Positions 21,904-33,289 of a DNA stretch of 64,000 nt are shown piece by piece; position 1 is the stretch's first letter; the number at the start of each line of letters is the position of its first letter. The DNA is from Malania oleifera (taxonomy: Eukaryota; Streptophyta; Magnoliopsida; Santalales; Ximeniaceae): contig NC_080422.1 in the NCBI RefSeq assembly GCF_029873635.1, forward strand, positions 13,175,936-13,239,935. The letters are read 5' to 3'. The notes beneath the pieces are model-generated. The model was given only the letters and a program-made list of their open reading frames with translations. It was not told the origin of the DNA and did not search any database. Made by a program: the position numbers and the translations under genes.

Positions 21904-24900
21904 CTAACTTATTATGAATAAATTTAACACAAGTATCCCCCTCAAAGCTTTGGTAAAAAAATCAGTAAGATACATATCAAACTTCCACAAGTGGTAGTAA
22001 TGAGCTTCTGCACAAGTTTCTCCCAGACAAAGTGGCAATACAAAGTGGCAATCAACTTTAATGTACTTCGTCTGCTCTTGAAAGGCAGGATTGGAGGCAA
22101 TATGAAGAGCAACTTGATTATCACACATCAACTTCATAGGCTGAGAATGCAAAAAACCCAACTCTTCAAACATGTTCTTCAACCAAACAAGTTCATAAGT
22201 AATGTGAGCCACAACTCTATATTTTGATTCAGCACTCGACCTAACCACCACAATTTGTTTCTTACTATTCCAAGAAATCAAAAAACCACGAACCAAGATA
22301 TAGTACCCGATTAATCTCCGGTTAGAAGGCGACCTAACCTAATTTGCATTTGTATATCTATGGATGTAAGTGTGACCCTAATCATGATATAAAAGACCCC
22401 TCCTAGGTGCACCTTTGAGATATCTCAAGATGCGAATTACTGCGCCCCAATGACTTGTCCTTGGAGAATCTAGAAATTGACTCACAACACTTGTTGCAAA
22501 AGATATATCCAACCAAGTGACTATGAGATAATTTGACTTTCCAACAAGTCTTTGGTATTGTCCAAGATTAGGTAGCAAATCATTCATATCCAACACTAAC
22601 TTGCTATTACGATCCATGGGTGTATCAATTGGTTTAGATCCCAACAATCCAGTTTCATCCAACATATCAAGAACATACTTCCTCTATGGCAAAACAATTC
22701 CTAGACGAGATCTAAATACTTCTATACCCAAGAAGTATTTAAACGGTTCAGAATCTTTGGTTTAAAACTTAGTCTATAGAAAAAGTTTGAGACTCTAAAT
22801 ACCTTTATCATCATCACTTGTAATAACAATATCATTCACATAAACAACAAGAAGGATCCTACCCGATGAAGTATGACTATAAAACACAGAATGATCCACT
22901 GCACATTGTCGAAGACTAAACTCAAGTACTACAACACCGAAACGATCAAAACATGCTTTAGAGACTATTTTAAACCATATAGCGCCTTCTTGAGCCAACA
23001 CACTAAGCTTGACTCCTCCTGACCAACAAACCTAGGTGGTTGCTCAATATATACCCCCTCCTCAAGGTCATCGTGCAAGAAGGCATTCTTCACATCTAAT
23101 TGATGCAAAGACTAGTGACAAGTAGTAGCTAAGAAGATGAACAAACGAACTAATGTAGGTTTGGCAACTAGAGAAAAAGTATCAGAATAATCCAAAGTCC
23201 AAACCACACACCTGAGCATACCCCTTAGCAACAAGACAGGCTTTTAGATGGGCCACAAAACCATTAGGGTTGACTTTCATAGTGTAAACCCAACGACAAC
23301 CAAACAAAGACTTATCAAAAGGAGGAGGTAGCAAATCCCAAGTGTCATTGTCATAAAGCATTCATCTCTTCACCCATAGCATTCCTCCACCCAAAGTGGG
23401 CTGAGGCTTCCAAAACAGATTTAGGGAGGGTAGTAGATGATAGAGTAGTAACAAAACAATAAGAGGAAGGTGATAAGAAGTCTTAACAAACATAGTTGGA
23501 AATGGGATGTTGAGTACATGTGCATTTACCTCTTCGAACAGCAATGGGAGGATCAACATCATGGGAAATATGAACATTAGACGAGGAAGCCAAAGGTGTG
23601 CTAGTAGAAGCTAGAGGGAACTCTCTTCCTTGGAGTCGCAGTCATGAATACACCTGCAAAATAGGATGATCAAGACAATAAGAAGGACTCGAACAACATG
23701 GAGACTCAGATGGTTAGTTGGGCAAGAATAGCAAAGTAAAATCTAGAAGATTAGGTGGGGGGAAAGACTCATTGAGCTCAGAAGCAAGGTGTAGATTCAA
23801 AGAAGGCAACATCGGTAGAAACAAAGAAGTGATGCAGCACAAAACTATAACAACAATATCCCTTTTAAGTTTATGAATAGCCCAAAAAGACACATTTTAT
23901 AGCACAAGGATCCAACTTATCCACTCCAGGAGTTAGTGAATAAACAAAGGACACACACCCAAATATACGAGGAGGAAGAGATAATAAAGGTGGATTAGGA
24001 AAGAGAATGGAGTAGGGAATTTTACCACTAAGAACAGAGGATGACATCCTGTTGATCAGATACCAAGTAGTAAGTACAACATCACTCCAAAACACTTTAG
24101 GCATATACATTTGATAAAGGTGTGATTTCAACGATAAGTCTATTTTCCTCTTTGCAACCCCATTTTGTTTAGGAATGTGGACACAGGATGATTAATGGAC
24201 AATACCAAACTCAAACATATAAGTAGCGAATTGTGCATTAAAATACTCTTTAGCATTATCACTTTGAAGTATTTAAACTGGCAAACCAAATTGAGTCTTT
24301 ATTTCATAACAAAAGGCACAAAATACATGAAATAACTTGAAACGGTCTTTTATTAAATATAGCCAAGTCATTCTTGAATGATCATCCACAAAGGTTATAA
24401 AGTATTGAAAACCCAACTTAGACACAACTCTACTAGGACCCAAACATCAGAATGAACTAACATAAAAGGGGCTTGCAGCCAGTTTATAGACTCGGGAAGC
24501 AAAAGGGACACGATGATGCTTTCCCAACTAATAAGACTCACAATCAAGACTAGACACAAAACTAAAATTAGGAACAAGGCATTTTCTAGTGAAGGATGAC
24601 CAAGAGGACAATGAATTTAGAGAGGTGTGGCGGCAGCAGTGTAGGCATTAGAAGGAGATAGTGGCTCAAAGTGATAAAGTCCACCGACTTCATGCCCTCT
24701 ACAAATCGTCTTCCTCAACTAAATTAAGGAAGAATGCCACTGAACAATTCATGGATTTAGTATCTTGCTAACAAATATAAGATTGAAAGGAAATTTGGGA
24801 ATATACAAAATTGAAGGAAGAGAAATAGAAGTGGGATTTACGATCCCAATTCCCTTGACTGCAGTGCTAGATCCATCAGTAAGAGTAACACTAGGTAAAT

Positions 24901-25990
24901 TTGCAGGATATTAAAAAGTAGAGAAGAAGCTACGTATACTTGTGATATGATCAATGGCAATGGAGTTTGTGACCCAAGGACTAGGACGAGAAGTACTAGA
25001 TGACAAGAATACTATGGGATTACCTGTTTGGGCAAGAGATGCAAATATGCAATGGGAAGAGATGCTTGTTGTGACGCTTGATACTACTAGAACTCGAAAT
25101 ATTCTTCCTTTGACATAGATACAGTACGTCCCCCCAACTCAACCCCAAATATGTGTCGATGGTGGCTGCATTGGCTGCCCCCAAAGGTGTGAAATTGGTA
25201 GTGGCTAAATTGGCAACACATGAAGGTCTATATGGAGATCCCAACACTGCATAATAGTATGATTACTCCATCCACAATGAGTGCACTTGTGAGGAGTGCC
25301 TCTACCTCGTCTGTCTCTACCACCATGACCACTTGAACCACCTTGATAACTTTTGCAGTTGTTTGGTAGAGAACTAGAATCACCTTGTGTAGCAAAGGCT
25401 GTCCTCTTAGAGCTAAATGCAAGAGTAGGAAAAAGCATGCTAAAGGAAGCACGACGGGCACAAGAATAAACATCGGCAAATGATAGCATCTCGGCACTAC
25501 TAAGTATCTGGGATCGCACTACCTCAAACTCGGGTCTTAAGCCCGCTAGACTTCAAAAGACTATCATCTACTCCATCTGTTTCTACATCTTATGAACGTC
25601 GGCAATTATAGGTTGCACGACGTTAAGCTCCTCATGAATACGCTTCATCTATCCGAAATAATATGAAATGCTCCTATCTCCTTGTTGTAATGAAAGTACT
25701 CCTAAGATAAATTTTACATACATGTAATGTTACTAGGGTATAGAAGCTTGACATAATCCCAAATCTCCTTGCATGTATCTAAATGCATACACATCTCTGT
25801 AATCTGTGGCTCCATCGAATTCCACAAGAAGGAAACAATCAAGGCATCTTCTTGAACCCACATTTCTTTTTTCTTCTCATCAAAAGGATAAAATTGGAGC
25901 AAGTGGTCAAATTTTCCTAATCCTGCTAAATAAACCTGAACAACTTTAGATCATTGAACATAATTCTTTCCATCTAACTTTTGAGTTGTT
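21904..25990 (-). pseudogene. Fossil gag-pol region of the copia element
   Basis: Gag is recognisable at about 25.9-25.2 kb, with WNSMEPQITEMCMHL and a CX2CX4HX4C zinc knuckle (CTHCGWSNHTIMQC, about 25.26 kb). An integrase end piece at about 24.1-23.9 kb carries FWSDVVLTTWYLINRM and DPCAIKCVFLGYS. Reverse transcriptase lies at about 23.0-22.4 kb, including YVNDIVI, where a functional copy would have YVDD. RNase H lies at about 22.3-21.9 kb (AESKYRVVAHITYE). It is a fossil and not a host gene. Confidence 0.75.
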
Positions 25991-26629
25991 ATCTATAACA
26001 GCAATGTAAGAAACAGGTTTTTGGGATATTCATAGACTCCATCCCAATACTCACAAACTTGCAGCCACACCAATGTCAAACAAGAAGAACAATCAAAACT
26101 AATCAGCACAATCACAAACTATATGAAGCCCCGACACAACCATGGACGACGTGAACGACTCACCTACTGATATAGCACTGCCACAGCCTCACAACTTGAC
26201 GTACGAACACTGCCATTGCTCCAAGAAACTCACAAAGAAGCCTTTACGAACATCGAACAGAAATTAACAGATTACCGCAAGTGCATGGACGAAAAAGGTT
26301 GGATTTTTAGCAAAAAGCATGCCCAACAACTTGATAATATTTTCTAGAGAAGGAATCAAAACATGAAAATAAGAGAAAAAAGGTGGTCGGAAACTCTCTC
26401 ATGCGCCGGCGCATGGGGTTAGCAGTGCCAGCAGTTGGCCAGCACATGGCAGTGCGTAGGGCCTTTTCCGGAAATGGGGTTTTGTGTGGTTAGGCTTCAA
26501 AGGGTTCTATATTTGGGTATATGGTTTGTTTTGTGAAATAATGAGGGGTGGAGAAGGACCTAAGAAGGACAGCAACAGGAATATGTTTTCCAGCAACGAC
26601 CGAGTATAATAGGGTTTAGGTTGGATCAT

Positions 26630-26641
26630 GCTCTGATACCA
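26630..26641 (-). other. Primer-binding site of the copia element
   Basis: A perfect GCTCTGATACCA on the plus strand, complementary to the initiator-Met tRNA primer site, abuts the LTR start TGTTGAGATT. Confidence 0.75.
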
Positions 26642-26770
26642 TGTTGAGATTTTGATTAAAATGAATGACTTAACTTGAAGATAGGTTTCTCCTTCTATTT
26701 ATAATACAAACTAAATACATTCTAATGACAATAATACCCTCATTAACTCTCACTAATTAACATACTAACA

Positions 26771-27479
26771 CACTTAATAATAATAATAATACTAAAATAC
26801 ATAAATAACCTCTAATAGCAACTAGTAGAAAAACTCAAAGCAAACAAATGCTTCGTTTATAAACAGCTAGAGGAAGTTTAACACACTCGATAATGCTTTT
26901 GAAGATCCTCAATGTCTCTACAAGTGTCATAGACCCCAAGTTTTCTCCTAGTTGCAAGGTTCATGAGGCACTTGTTGAGAACTCTTCACACCCAAGTCGC
27001 CAACATTTACATGATCAAGTATTGAAGCCAGCATAGCAAGCATAACTTGAGTCACTTAAACCCCAATAATAGCAAAAAGCGTAATATCATATGTAACCAT
27101 GAAAGCACAAAAAGGCAAGAGCTATACACATAACAAATAACCAGTGCACAATAGCACACATAGCAAACAAGCATTACAGACACATTATGAAAGTGTCTAC
27201 TTGTCTCATTCATCCAACAAGGCAATAATACATGATTTCACACAAAGAGTTCAAATTACAATGTAAAAGCCCCTAAAGAAATATATATAGGATTGTTACC
27301 CATCCCTCTATTATCCATTTACACTCATCCGATGAGATTCTCCCCAACTCAATCTGTCAATGTCTACGTCAATTTGAAATTTTGGAAGTCTTTAATGCCC
27401 TATGTAGCCAATATTCAGCTTTTGTTGGTTGATTTGGAGTTTAGGAAGTCTTAAATCTTAAGTGAGGAGTGTTGACGGT
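26771..27479. other. Intergenic DNA without a recognisable gene
   Basis: I see no supported feature here. It may be the end of the relic at 27.48-27.70 kb, whose reading continues leftward, but no LTR boundary is visible. Confidence 0.3.
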
Positions 27480-27700
27480 CTTCAATCTCTGCCAAATTGA
27501 TTTGTTCTTCTCCTAACCCCTTCCATTTGATTAGGTATTGTTGTTCATCACCTACTTCCTTGATGACTCTATAGGCAAGGATCTCTCAAGCATCTCTTAA
27601 TAGCTTGCTTCCTTGAAATGGGTAGTCACATTGTTTTATATCGTTAGGATCATCTTCTCTGCATCGTACGGCTGATGTGACAAACTATGCAGACCGCCAT
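27480..27700 (-). mobile_element. Chromodomain relic of a Ty3/gypsy chromovirus
   Basis: On the minus strand a continuous reading of about 35 residues includes RVIKEVGDEQQYLIKWKGLG, the core of a chromodomain: the hydrophobic strand followed by the YLIKWKG signature, which in the family is followed by a TWE-like helix. Chromoviruses carry this domain at the end of integrase. No further pol part is recognisable on either side, so the copy is a small leftover. A host chromodomain gene is possible but less likely with no other exon nearby. Confidence 0.5.
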
Positions 27701-28034
27701 CGATTCAACATTCACATCTTGGCCAAGAGATTCCAAAACAACCCTTTCAACATCAACTTACTTCAAAGATACATAATTAAATGTAAATAAAAGGGTAATT
27801 TAACAATAAAACTAAATAAACTTCTTTCTAACTACCCATAGCTACCACATTCTTAGCCCCCACTGCCACCTCCACAACCCTTCTCTTTTTCCCTATCAAA
27901 ATGCACTTTTATTAATTCTAGTATTACCAGTGGATATATTACTCTTACCAGTGTACAAAATTCTGCATAATTACATGAAATTTGCATTTGTCCCTTTGAG
28001 AAAGGTGGCTAGTTTTGTTTAATTAAATTCCAGG

Positions 28035-28225
28035 TGAAAGAAGAAACGATTGGAAACTAATATTTCTTCTCTATATTGTTCTTACGTACAAACCAATATA
28101 TAATACAATTACCTATTCGAAACAAGGAAACAATTTCCTATTAAATAATATCAAATCTCCTATAATTACCCACTTTCCTAATTTGTATTTTATTTACAAA
28201 GATATTCGGGATTGATATTTTAACA
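28035..28225 (-). repeat. 3' LTR of the 4.9-kb copia element
   Basis: It runs TGAAAG...TTAACA and is 97% identical by eye to the LTR at 32740-32930. Confidence 0.92.
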
Positions 28226-28232
28226 CTCCCCC

Positions 28233-31200
28233 TCAAGTTGGATCATAAATATTAATCATCTCCAACTTGCTAATAAGATCATCAAAACTCTGTCGCCCCA
28301 AGCCTTTAGTGAGGATATCTGCAGTTTGTTCCTTGGTTGGTACATAAGTCATACATATAATTCCTTCTTCAATTTTTTCTTTGATGAAGTGTCTGTCTAC
28401 CTCCACATGTTTAGTCCTGTCATGTTGGACTGGATTAAGAGAGATGCTAATAGCTGCCTTGTTATCACTGTAGAGTTTGATAGGAAGGTTCACCGGTACC
28501 TGTAATTCCTCCAAGAGTTTTCATAACCACAATCCTTCACAAATCCCTTGAGCGACTGCCCTGAATTCAGCTTCAGCACTACTACGAGCCACCACATTCT
28601 GTTTTTTGCTTCTCCACGTCACAAGATTTCCCCAGATGAATGTACAATATCCTACGGTGGACCTTCTATCTTCCACTGATCCTGCCCAATCTGCATCTGT
28701 AAAGATCTCTACTTCCTTGCTTTCACATTTCTTAAAGAAGAGTCCTTTTCCTGGGGATCCCTTGAGATATCTAAGGATCTTGTATACGGCATCAAAGTGA
28801 ACTTCCTTTGGTGAATGCATATGTTGACTTACTACACTAACTGCAAATGCAATATCTGGTCTAGTATGTGATAGGTAGATCAGTTTGCCAACCAATCTCT
28901 GATACCTCTCCTTTTCTACTGGTTTTCCACAATCTTCAACCCTCTTTACTGTTTCTATCGGGGTTTCACTGGGTTTGCACCCTAGCATGCCAGTTTCAAC
29001 TAGGAGGTCAGTAACATACTTTCGCTGAGAAACACTAATCCCCTTTTTTGTTCTTACCACTTCCATGCCCAAAAAATACCGCATCTGTCTCAAGTCTTTG
29101 ACTTCAAATTCAGTAGCCAGAACCTTCTTCAATCTCTCCATTTCTTCAGTATCATCACCAGTAAGGATTATATCATCAACATACACTATTAGAATTGTTT
29201 TCTTACCTCCTTCAGACTATTGGAAGAATAGTGTATGGTCTGATTGCCCTTGTCGATACCCTTGATTCTTTAGTACCTTTGCGAATCTGTCGAACCACGC
29301 TCTCGGAGACTGTTTGAGGCCATATAACGATTTCTTTAGTTTACACACTCTGTTTTCTTCACCTGTTCTACTGAATCCTCGTGGTATAGTCATGTAAACT
29401 TCCTCTTCTAATTCTCCATTTAAGAAAGCATTTTTAATATCAAGTTGTTGTAATGGCCAATCTAAATTGGCTGCCAGGGACAAGAGAACCCGAACTATAT
29501 TTAAGTTTGCCACTGGTGCAAATGTCTCAGTATAGTCAATGACGTAGGTCTGTGTAAAGCCTTTTGCAACAAGTCTGGCTTTATATCTTTCAACTGTTCC
29601 ATCAGATTTACATTTCACTGTGAAAACCCATTTACAACCTACTGGCTTCTTCCTTTTCGGTAGATCTGTCAACTTCCAAGTTCCATTTTTTTCTAGGGCT
29701 CACATTTCTTCCAAGACTGCCTCTCTCCATTCTGGTATTTCTAGAGCTTCCTGAATGCTTTTTGGTACTTTCATCCTGTCAAGATTAGAGACAAACGCAC
29801 GATATCCTGTAGACAAGCTTTTATAAGACATGTATTTCGACCAAGGATATTGAGTACATGACCTGGTTTGTTTTCTGATTGCAATAGGTAGATTGATATC
29901 ATCAGGTGCAGAATTATCAGAGGAAGACTCAATTACCAGATCAGGATAAGTCAAGGGCTCATGATTATTCAGAGCCATCACCGGTTCCAACGCTCTTAGT
30001 GCCTCAGGTATGAGATTCTCCCTCTCCTTTGTTTTCGGCTTTCTTAAGTAAACCAGTATGTCTGCATTGTTATGTTCTCCTGCATCTCCCCCGAAGGGTA
30101 AGTGTTCAGTTGTGTTTGGCAAGTCGGGAAGTAATGTAATGGAAGACTCAAAAGATGGGTCAGGGAATGAAGTAACTGGAGTAACCGCAGATTCAGTAGT
30201 AAAAGGATCAAAGAACCGATCTTCACTCCTCCATTTCTCCTCCTGAAGAGAGGGCTTTGAGAAATAAGGAGTGATTTCAAAAAAGGTGACATCAAGACTA
30301 ACGAACAGTCGTTTAGAGACCGGATCATAGCATTTGTAGCCTTTTTGGGTAGGTGAATAACCAATGAAGACACATTTAATGGCACGAGGATCTAATTTAT
30401 CGCGATGGTGTGCACGGACATGAACAAAAGCAGTACAGCCAAAAATTTTCAGTGAGAGACTGGAAGGGAGTCGAGAGGTAGGAAAGTTTTCCTGAAATTT
30501 CTGAAGAGGAGTGACAAATGAGAGTGCTCGACTTGGCATTCGATTAATGAGATGTGTGGCTGTTAAGATGGCATCGCCCCAAAAATAATGTTTCATGTGG
30601 GTAGTAAACATTAAAGCCCGGGCTACTTCAAGTATATGTCTATTTTTTCGTTCAGCAACCCCATTTTGTTGAGGGGTATCCACACAAGAACTTTGATGAA
30701 CAATCCCATGATCTTGAAGATAAGTTCCCAGGATGGTATTGAAATATTCCGTACCATTAGCAGTACGTAGGATCTGAATATGAGTCTGAAACTGTGTATG
30801 AATCATGGTATGAAAATTGATAAAAATGGAGCGGACTTCAGTTTTCTCTTTCAATAAGTAGACCCAACAAAGACGAGTATGGTCATCGATAAAGGTCACA
30901 AACCATTTTGTATTGGTGCGATTTAGGGAACGTGAGGGACACCATACATCACTGTGAAACATAGCAAATGGACGTGATGGTTTGTATATGGATGATGGAA
31001 AAGAAGTACGACGATGTTTAGCAAGCTCACACACTTCACATTGAAACTTAGAAGCCATTTTATTTGAACAAAGAGAAGGAAACAAACGTTTTAGATATTG
31101 AAAGTTGGGATGACCCATCCGCGAATGCCATAACAAAAGTTCACTATTTCTAGAAGTAAATGTAGAATCACAAATTGCAGTATTACATAGTTCACTCAAA

Positions 31201-31463
31201 CTTGCTTCCTCAAAGTAGTAGAGTCCCTCATACGCTTTAGCAGTGCCAATCGTCTTCCTTGATGATAGGTCCTGAAAAACACAATGGGAGGAAACAAATT
31301 TAGCGGAACAATTCGAGTCTTTTGTTAACTGACTGATAGATAACAGATTGCATGATAACTTGGGGACATGTAAGACTGATTGTAAAGTTAAGGAATCAGA
31401 TATGCGAATACTTCCTTTTCCAGCAACTGGTAAGAGAGATCCATCTACAATTTTTACCTTCAA
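28233..31463 (-). pseudogene. pol region of the 4.9-kb copia element
   Basis: In order on the minus strand: a pre-integrase segment (LLWHSRMGHPNFQYL) and the integrase core (HSDVWCPSRS, TPQQNGVAERKN) at about 31.4-29.7 kb, with FGCTAFVH and KCVFIGYSPTQKGYKCY downstream; reverse transcriptase at about 29.7-28.9 kb (KKPVGCKWVF, LDIKNAFLNGEL, and the catalytic YVDDIIL); RNase H at about 28.7-28.3 kb (DADWAGS, SSAEAEFRA, VEVDRHFIKEK). The catalytic wording is well kept, in line with a young copy, but about four breaks make the polyprotein non-functional. It uses the usual Ty1/copia order, with integrase before reverse transcriptase. Confidence 0.88.
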
Positions 31464-32701
31464 ATTCTCAGCATATGGGGAGTAGGATGAAAATATTGAT
31501 ACGACCCAGTCATATGATCGAATGCACCCGAATCAATTATCCAAGGGTATTTGTAACAAGATGTGATTTTTAAAGCTGACAGATGATTACCTCGATGAGC
31601 CAGAGAACCAAAGGAAGACTGACCCGATGTTTGCATTGATGAAAACATCTTATATAATTGATCCAACTGTTCAAGACTGAAGACACTGCCGGACGGGGTA
31701 TCATTGTTCTCTCCTTGTGATCTTTCAGTTGATCCGCCAGTGCTGGCCTGGTACCCACGATTTTTGTGGTATTGTCTCGGTTTCCAGTCTGCCGGTTTTC
31801 CATGAATCTCCCAACAGGTATTTTTTGAATGTCCTGTTTTTTGACAATGTTCACACCATATTTTTCCTCTTTGTGGTCGTTGACTAGGTCCTCCTGGGCC
31901 TTTTAATACAAGAGCTGAGGCATCCGACCCAGCTTGTAGCCCATCTAATTTTTGGGCGGATCCATGTACAGCCGGGCCCAGTGTAGCGGATTCATTTTGG
32001 GGCCGCAACATCACCCGTCTCCTGTTCTCCTCCCTTCTGACCTCTGCGAAGACTTCTCGGGTTGAAGGAAGAGGTCGCCGGCCGAGGATCGGTCCCCTCA
32101 CGTCGTTGAGCTCGCGATTCAGGCCGGCAAGAAACTCGAAGACCCTTTCATTTTCGAGCCTCCTTCGGTATCGCGTGCTATCACCGGAGCACTCCCACTC
32201 TTCGTCGATGCTCAGATTGAGCTCCTGCCAGAGATGACTCATCTCTATGAAATACTCGGTAACCCCTCTCTCGCCTTGCCTCATCTGCCACAATCGGGTC
32301 TTGATGTTGAAGATTTGGGAGTAACTTTCGCCATCGGAGTACGTCTCACGTACGGCTTCCAAGACCTCCTTCACCATCGGCAAAAACAAATAAATTTTTC
32401 CGACTGATGGTTGCATCGAATTGACGAGCCAAGCCGTGACCATGGAATTTTCGGACCTCCATCTCTGCAAGGCTATAGTGTCGGAAGGATCTGGTTTCCT
32501 TCGCTCACCGGTAAGGTAACCAATCTTTCCTTTTCCCTCAATTACCAGTTTCATGGACTGAGCCCCTTCACGGAAATTTTTTCCGTTTAGTTTTTCCAAT
32601 GAGAGTGGAAAGACTGAGTTATCATTCGTACTCCCACCAGACGTGACCTCTGAATCGCCGGTGATGTTCGCAGAGGAGGTAGAGTCTCTGCAATCAGCCA
32701 C
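31460..32701 (-). CDS. gag of the 4.9-kb copia element
   Basis: A single minus-strand reading of 413 residues. The N-terminal part shows LSLEKLNGKNF, then a UBN2-type gag core (EKIYLFLPMVKEV-like wording around residues 105-130, and ECSGDSTRYRRRLENERVFEFL around 165-185). A zinc knuckle WCEHCQKTGHSKNTC (CX2CX4HX4C) lies at about residue 280, and the C-terminus enters the protease with WIIDSGAFDHMTG (DSGA active site). The start codon lies about 27 bp inside the primer-binding site, as expected. This is a retroelement gene, not a host gene. Confidence 0.85.
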   Translation of the reverse strand: MADCRDSTSSANITGDSEVTSGGSTNDNSVFPLSLEKLNGKNFREGAQSMKLVIEGKGKIGYLTGERRKPDPSDTIALQRWRSENSMVTAWLVNSMQPSVGKIYLFLPMVKEVLEAVRETYSDGESYSQIFNIKTRLWQMRQGERGVTEYFIEMSHLWQELNLSIDEEWECSGDSTRYRRRLENERVFEFLAGLNRELNDVRGPILGRRPLPSTREVFAEVRREENRRRVMLRPQNESATLGPAVHGSAQKLDGLQAGSDASALVLKGPGGPSQRPQRGKIWCEHCQKTGHSKNTCWEIHGKPADWKPRQYHKNRGYQASTGGSTERSQGENNDTPSGSVFSLEQLDQLYKMFSSMQTSGQSSFGSLAHRGNHLSALKITSCYKYPWIIDSGAFDHMTGSYQYFHPTPHMLRI

Positions 32702-32727
32702 TATTTAGCTGGGTTTAAGAAACCCTA

Positions 32728-32739
32728 GCTCTGATACCA
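32728..32739 (-). other. Primer-binding site of the 4.9-kb copia element
   Basis: GCTCTGATACCA on the plus strand, directly next to the LTR boundary at 32740; it matches the initiator-Met tRNA primer. Confidence 0.9.
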
Positions 32740-32930
32740 TGAAAGAAGAAACAATTGGAAACTAATATTTGTTCTTTATATTGTTCTTACGTACAAACCA
32801 ATATATAATACAATTACCTATTCGAAACAAGGAAACAATTTCCTATTAAATAATATCAAATCTCCTATAATTACCCACTTTCCTAATTTGTATTTTATTT
32901 ACAAAGACATTCAGGGTTGATATTTTAACA
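32740..32930 (-). repeat. 5' LTR of the 4.9-kb copia element
   Basis: 191 bp, TGAAAG...TTAACA, followed by the second CCAGG at 32931-32935. Confidence 0.92.
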
Positions 32931-33165
32931 CCAGGCTTCAAAAAAAGTTTCTAAATAATCAAAAGACACTGATCAATTTCATGTTTTGTCATGTATAACA
33001 CCCAGGAACCATTAAGGAAATTCTTCAACCTAAGGTAATGTAAGCCTGTTGAAGTGAGCAGCTCAGACGCCAAGCATGACGAAAAGCTGTATGAACAGCG
33101 CATGCTAAACCAGAAGATATAGGACAAAAAATAAAAGGCATTCAAGGTTTTTCTTGGAGCACAAC

Positions 33166-33289
33166 CTTCAGCCCTAACTTGATTGATTATTTCATCTTTC
33201 TCCTTCAATGGAGCAGCAGCATCACACTTTGTACGCTGCCTCCCTCCACAGTGTATCCCTTTCTTTTGTAAGAACATAAACCTGAAGCC
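33166..33289 (-). pseudogene. Exon relic of a golgin candidate 5 / TMF-like gene
   Basis: On the minus strand the stretch begins after a good acceptor (ggtttcag) and reads LQVYVLTKERDTLWRE, then, in another frame, CDAAAPLKEKDEIINQV followed by RAEG. From memory, plant golgin candidate 5 (a TMF-type coiled-coil Golgi tether) has VYxLTKERDTLRREQNKKSDAAALLKEKDEIINQVMAEG in this region, so order and wording match. The frame changes between the two parts, and after AEG the match stops where an exon end would be (GAAG/GTTGT). I see no neighbouring exon of the same gene in the flanking kilobases. It is therefore a small duplicated or left-behind exon, not a working gene. Identity rests on recalled family wording. 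Confidence 0.5.

Larger units (their letters stand above)
21904..26770 (-). mobile_element. Decayed Ty1/copia retrotransposon
   Basis: Minus-strand element with a primer-binding site at 26630-26641 (GCTCTGATACCA on the plus strand), followed directly by an LTR start TGTTGAGATT at 26642. Read right to left the parts are gag, protease/integrase, reverse transcriptase and RNase H, the Ty1/copia order. A possible polypurine tract (tatccccctcaaag on the plus strand) lies at 21934-21947. The 5' LTR seems short, ending near 26770, and the 3' LTR could not be matched. It is broken in roughly ten or more places. Confidence 0.75.
28030..32935 (-). mobile_element. Ty1/copia retrotransposon with intact ends (4.9 kb)
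   Basis: Two 191-bp LTRs (28035-28225 and 32740-32930) are flanked by the target duplication CCAGG (28030-28034 and 32931-32935). The primer-binding site abuts the right LTR (32728-32739), and a polypurine tract abuts the left LTR (ctccccctcaag on the plus strand at 28226). By eye the LTRs differ at 6 of 191 sites (about 3%); with published plant LTR rates this gives roughly one to two million years. Gag reads in one frame; pol is broken about four times, so the copy looks whole in structure but not functional. Short LTRs and a total near 4.9 kb are typical of the Ale lineage, but I did not prove the lineage. Confidence 0.92.

Noticed and set aside
26630-26641. tRNA-like words GCTCTGATACCA here and at 32728
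   Set aside because: They are primer-binding sites next to LTR ends; no cloverleaf surrounds them.
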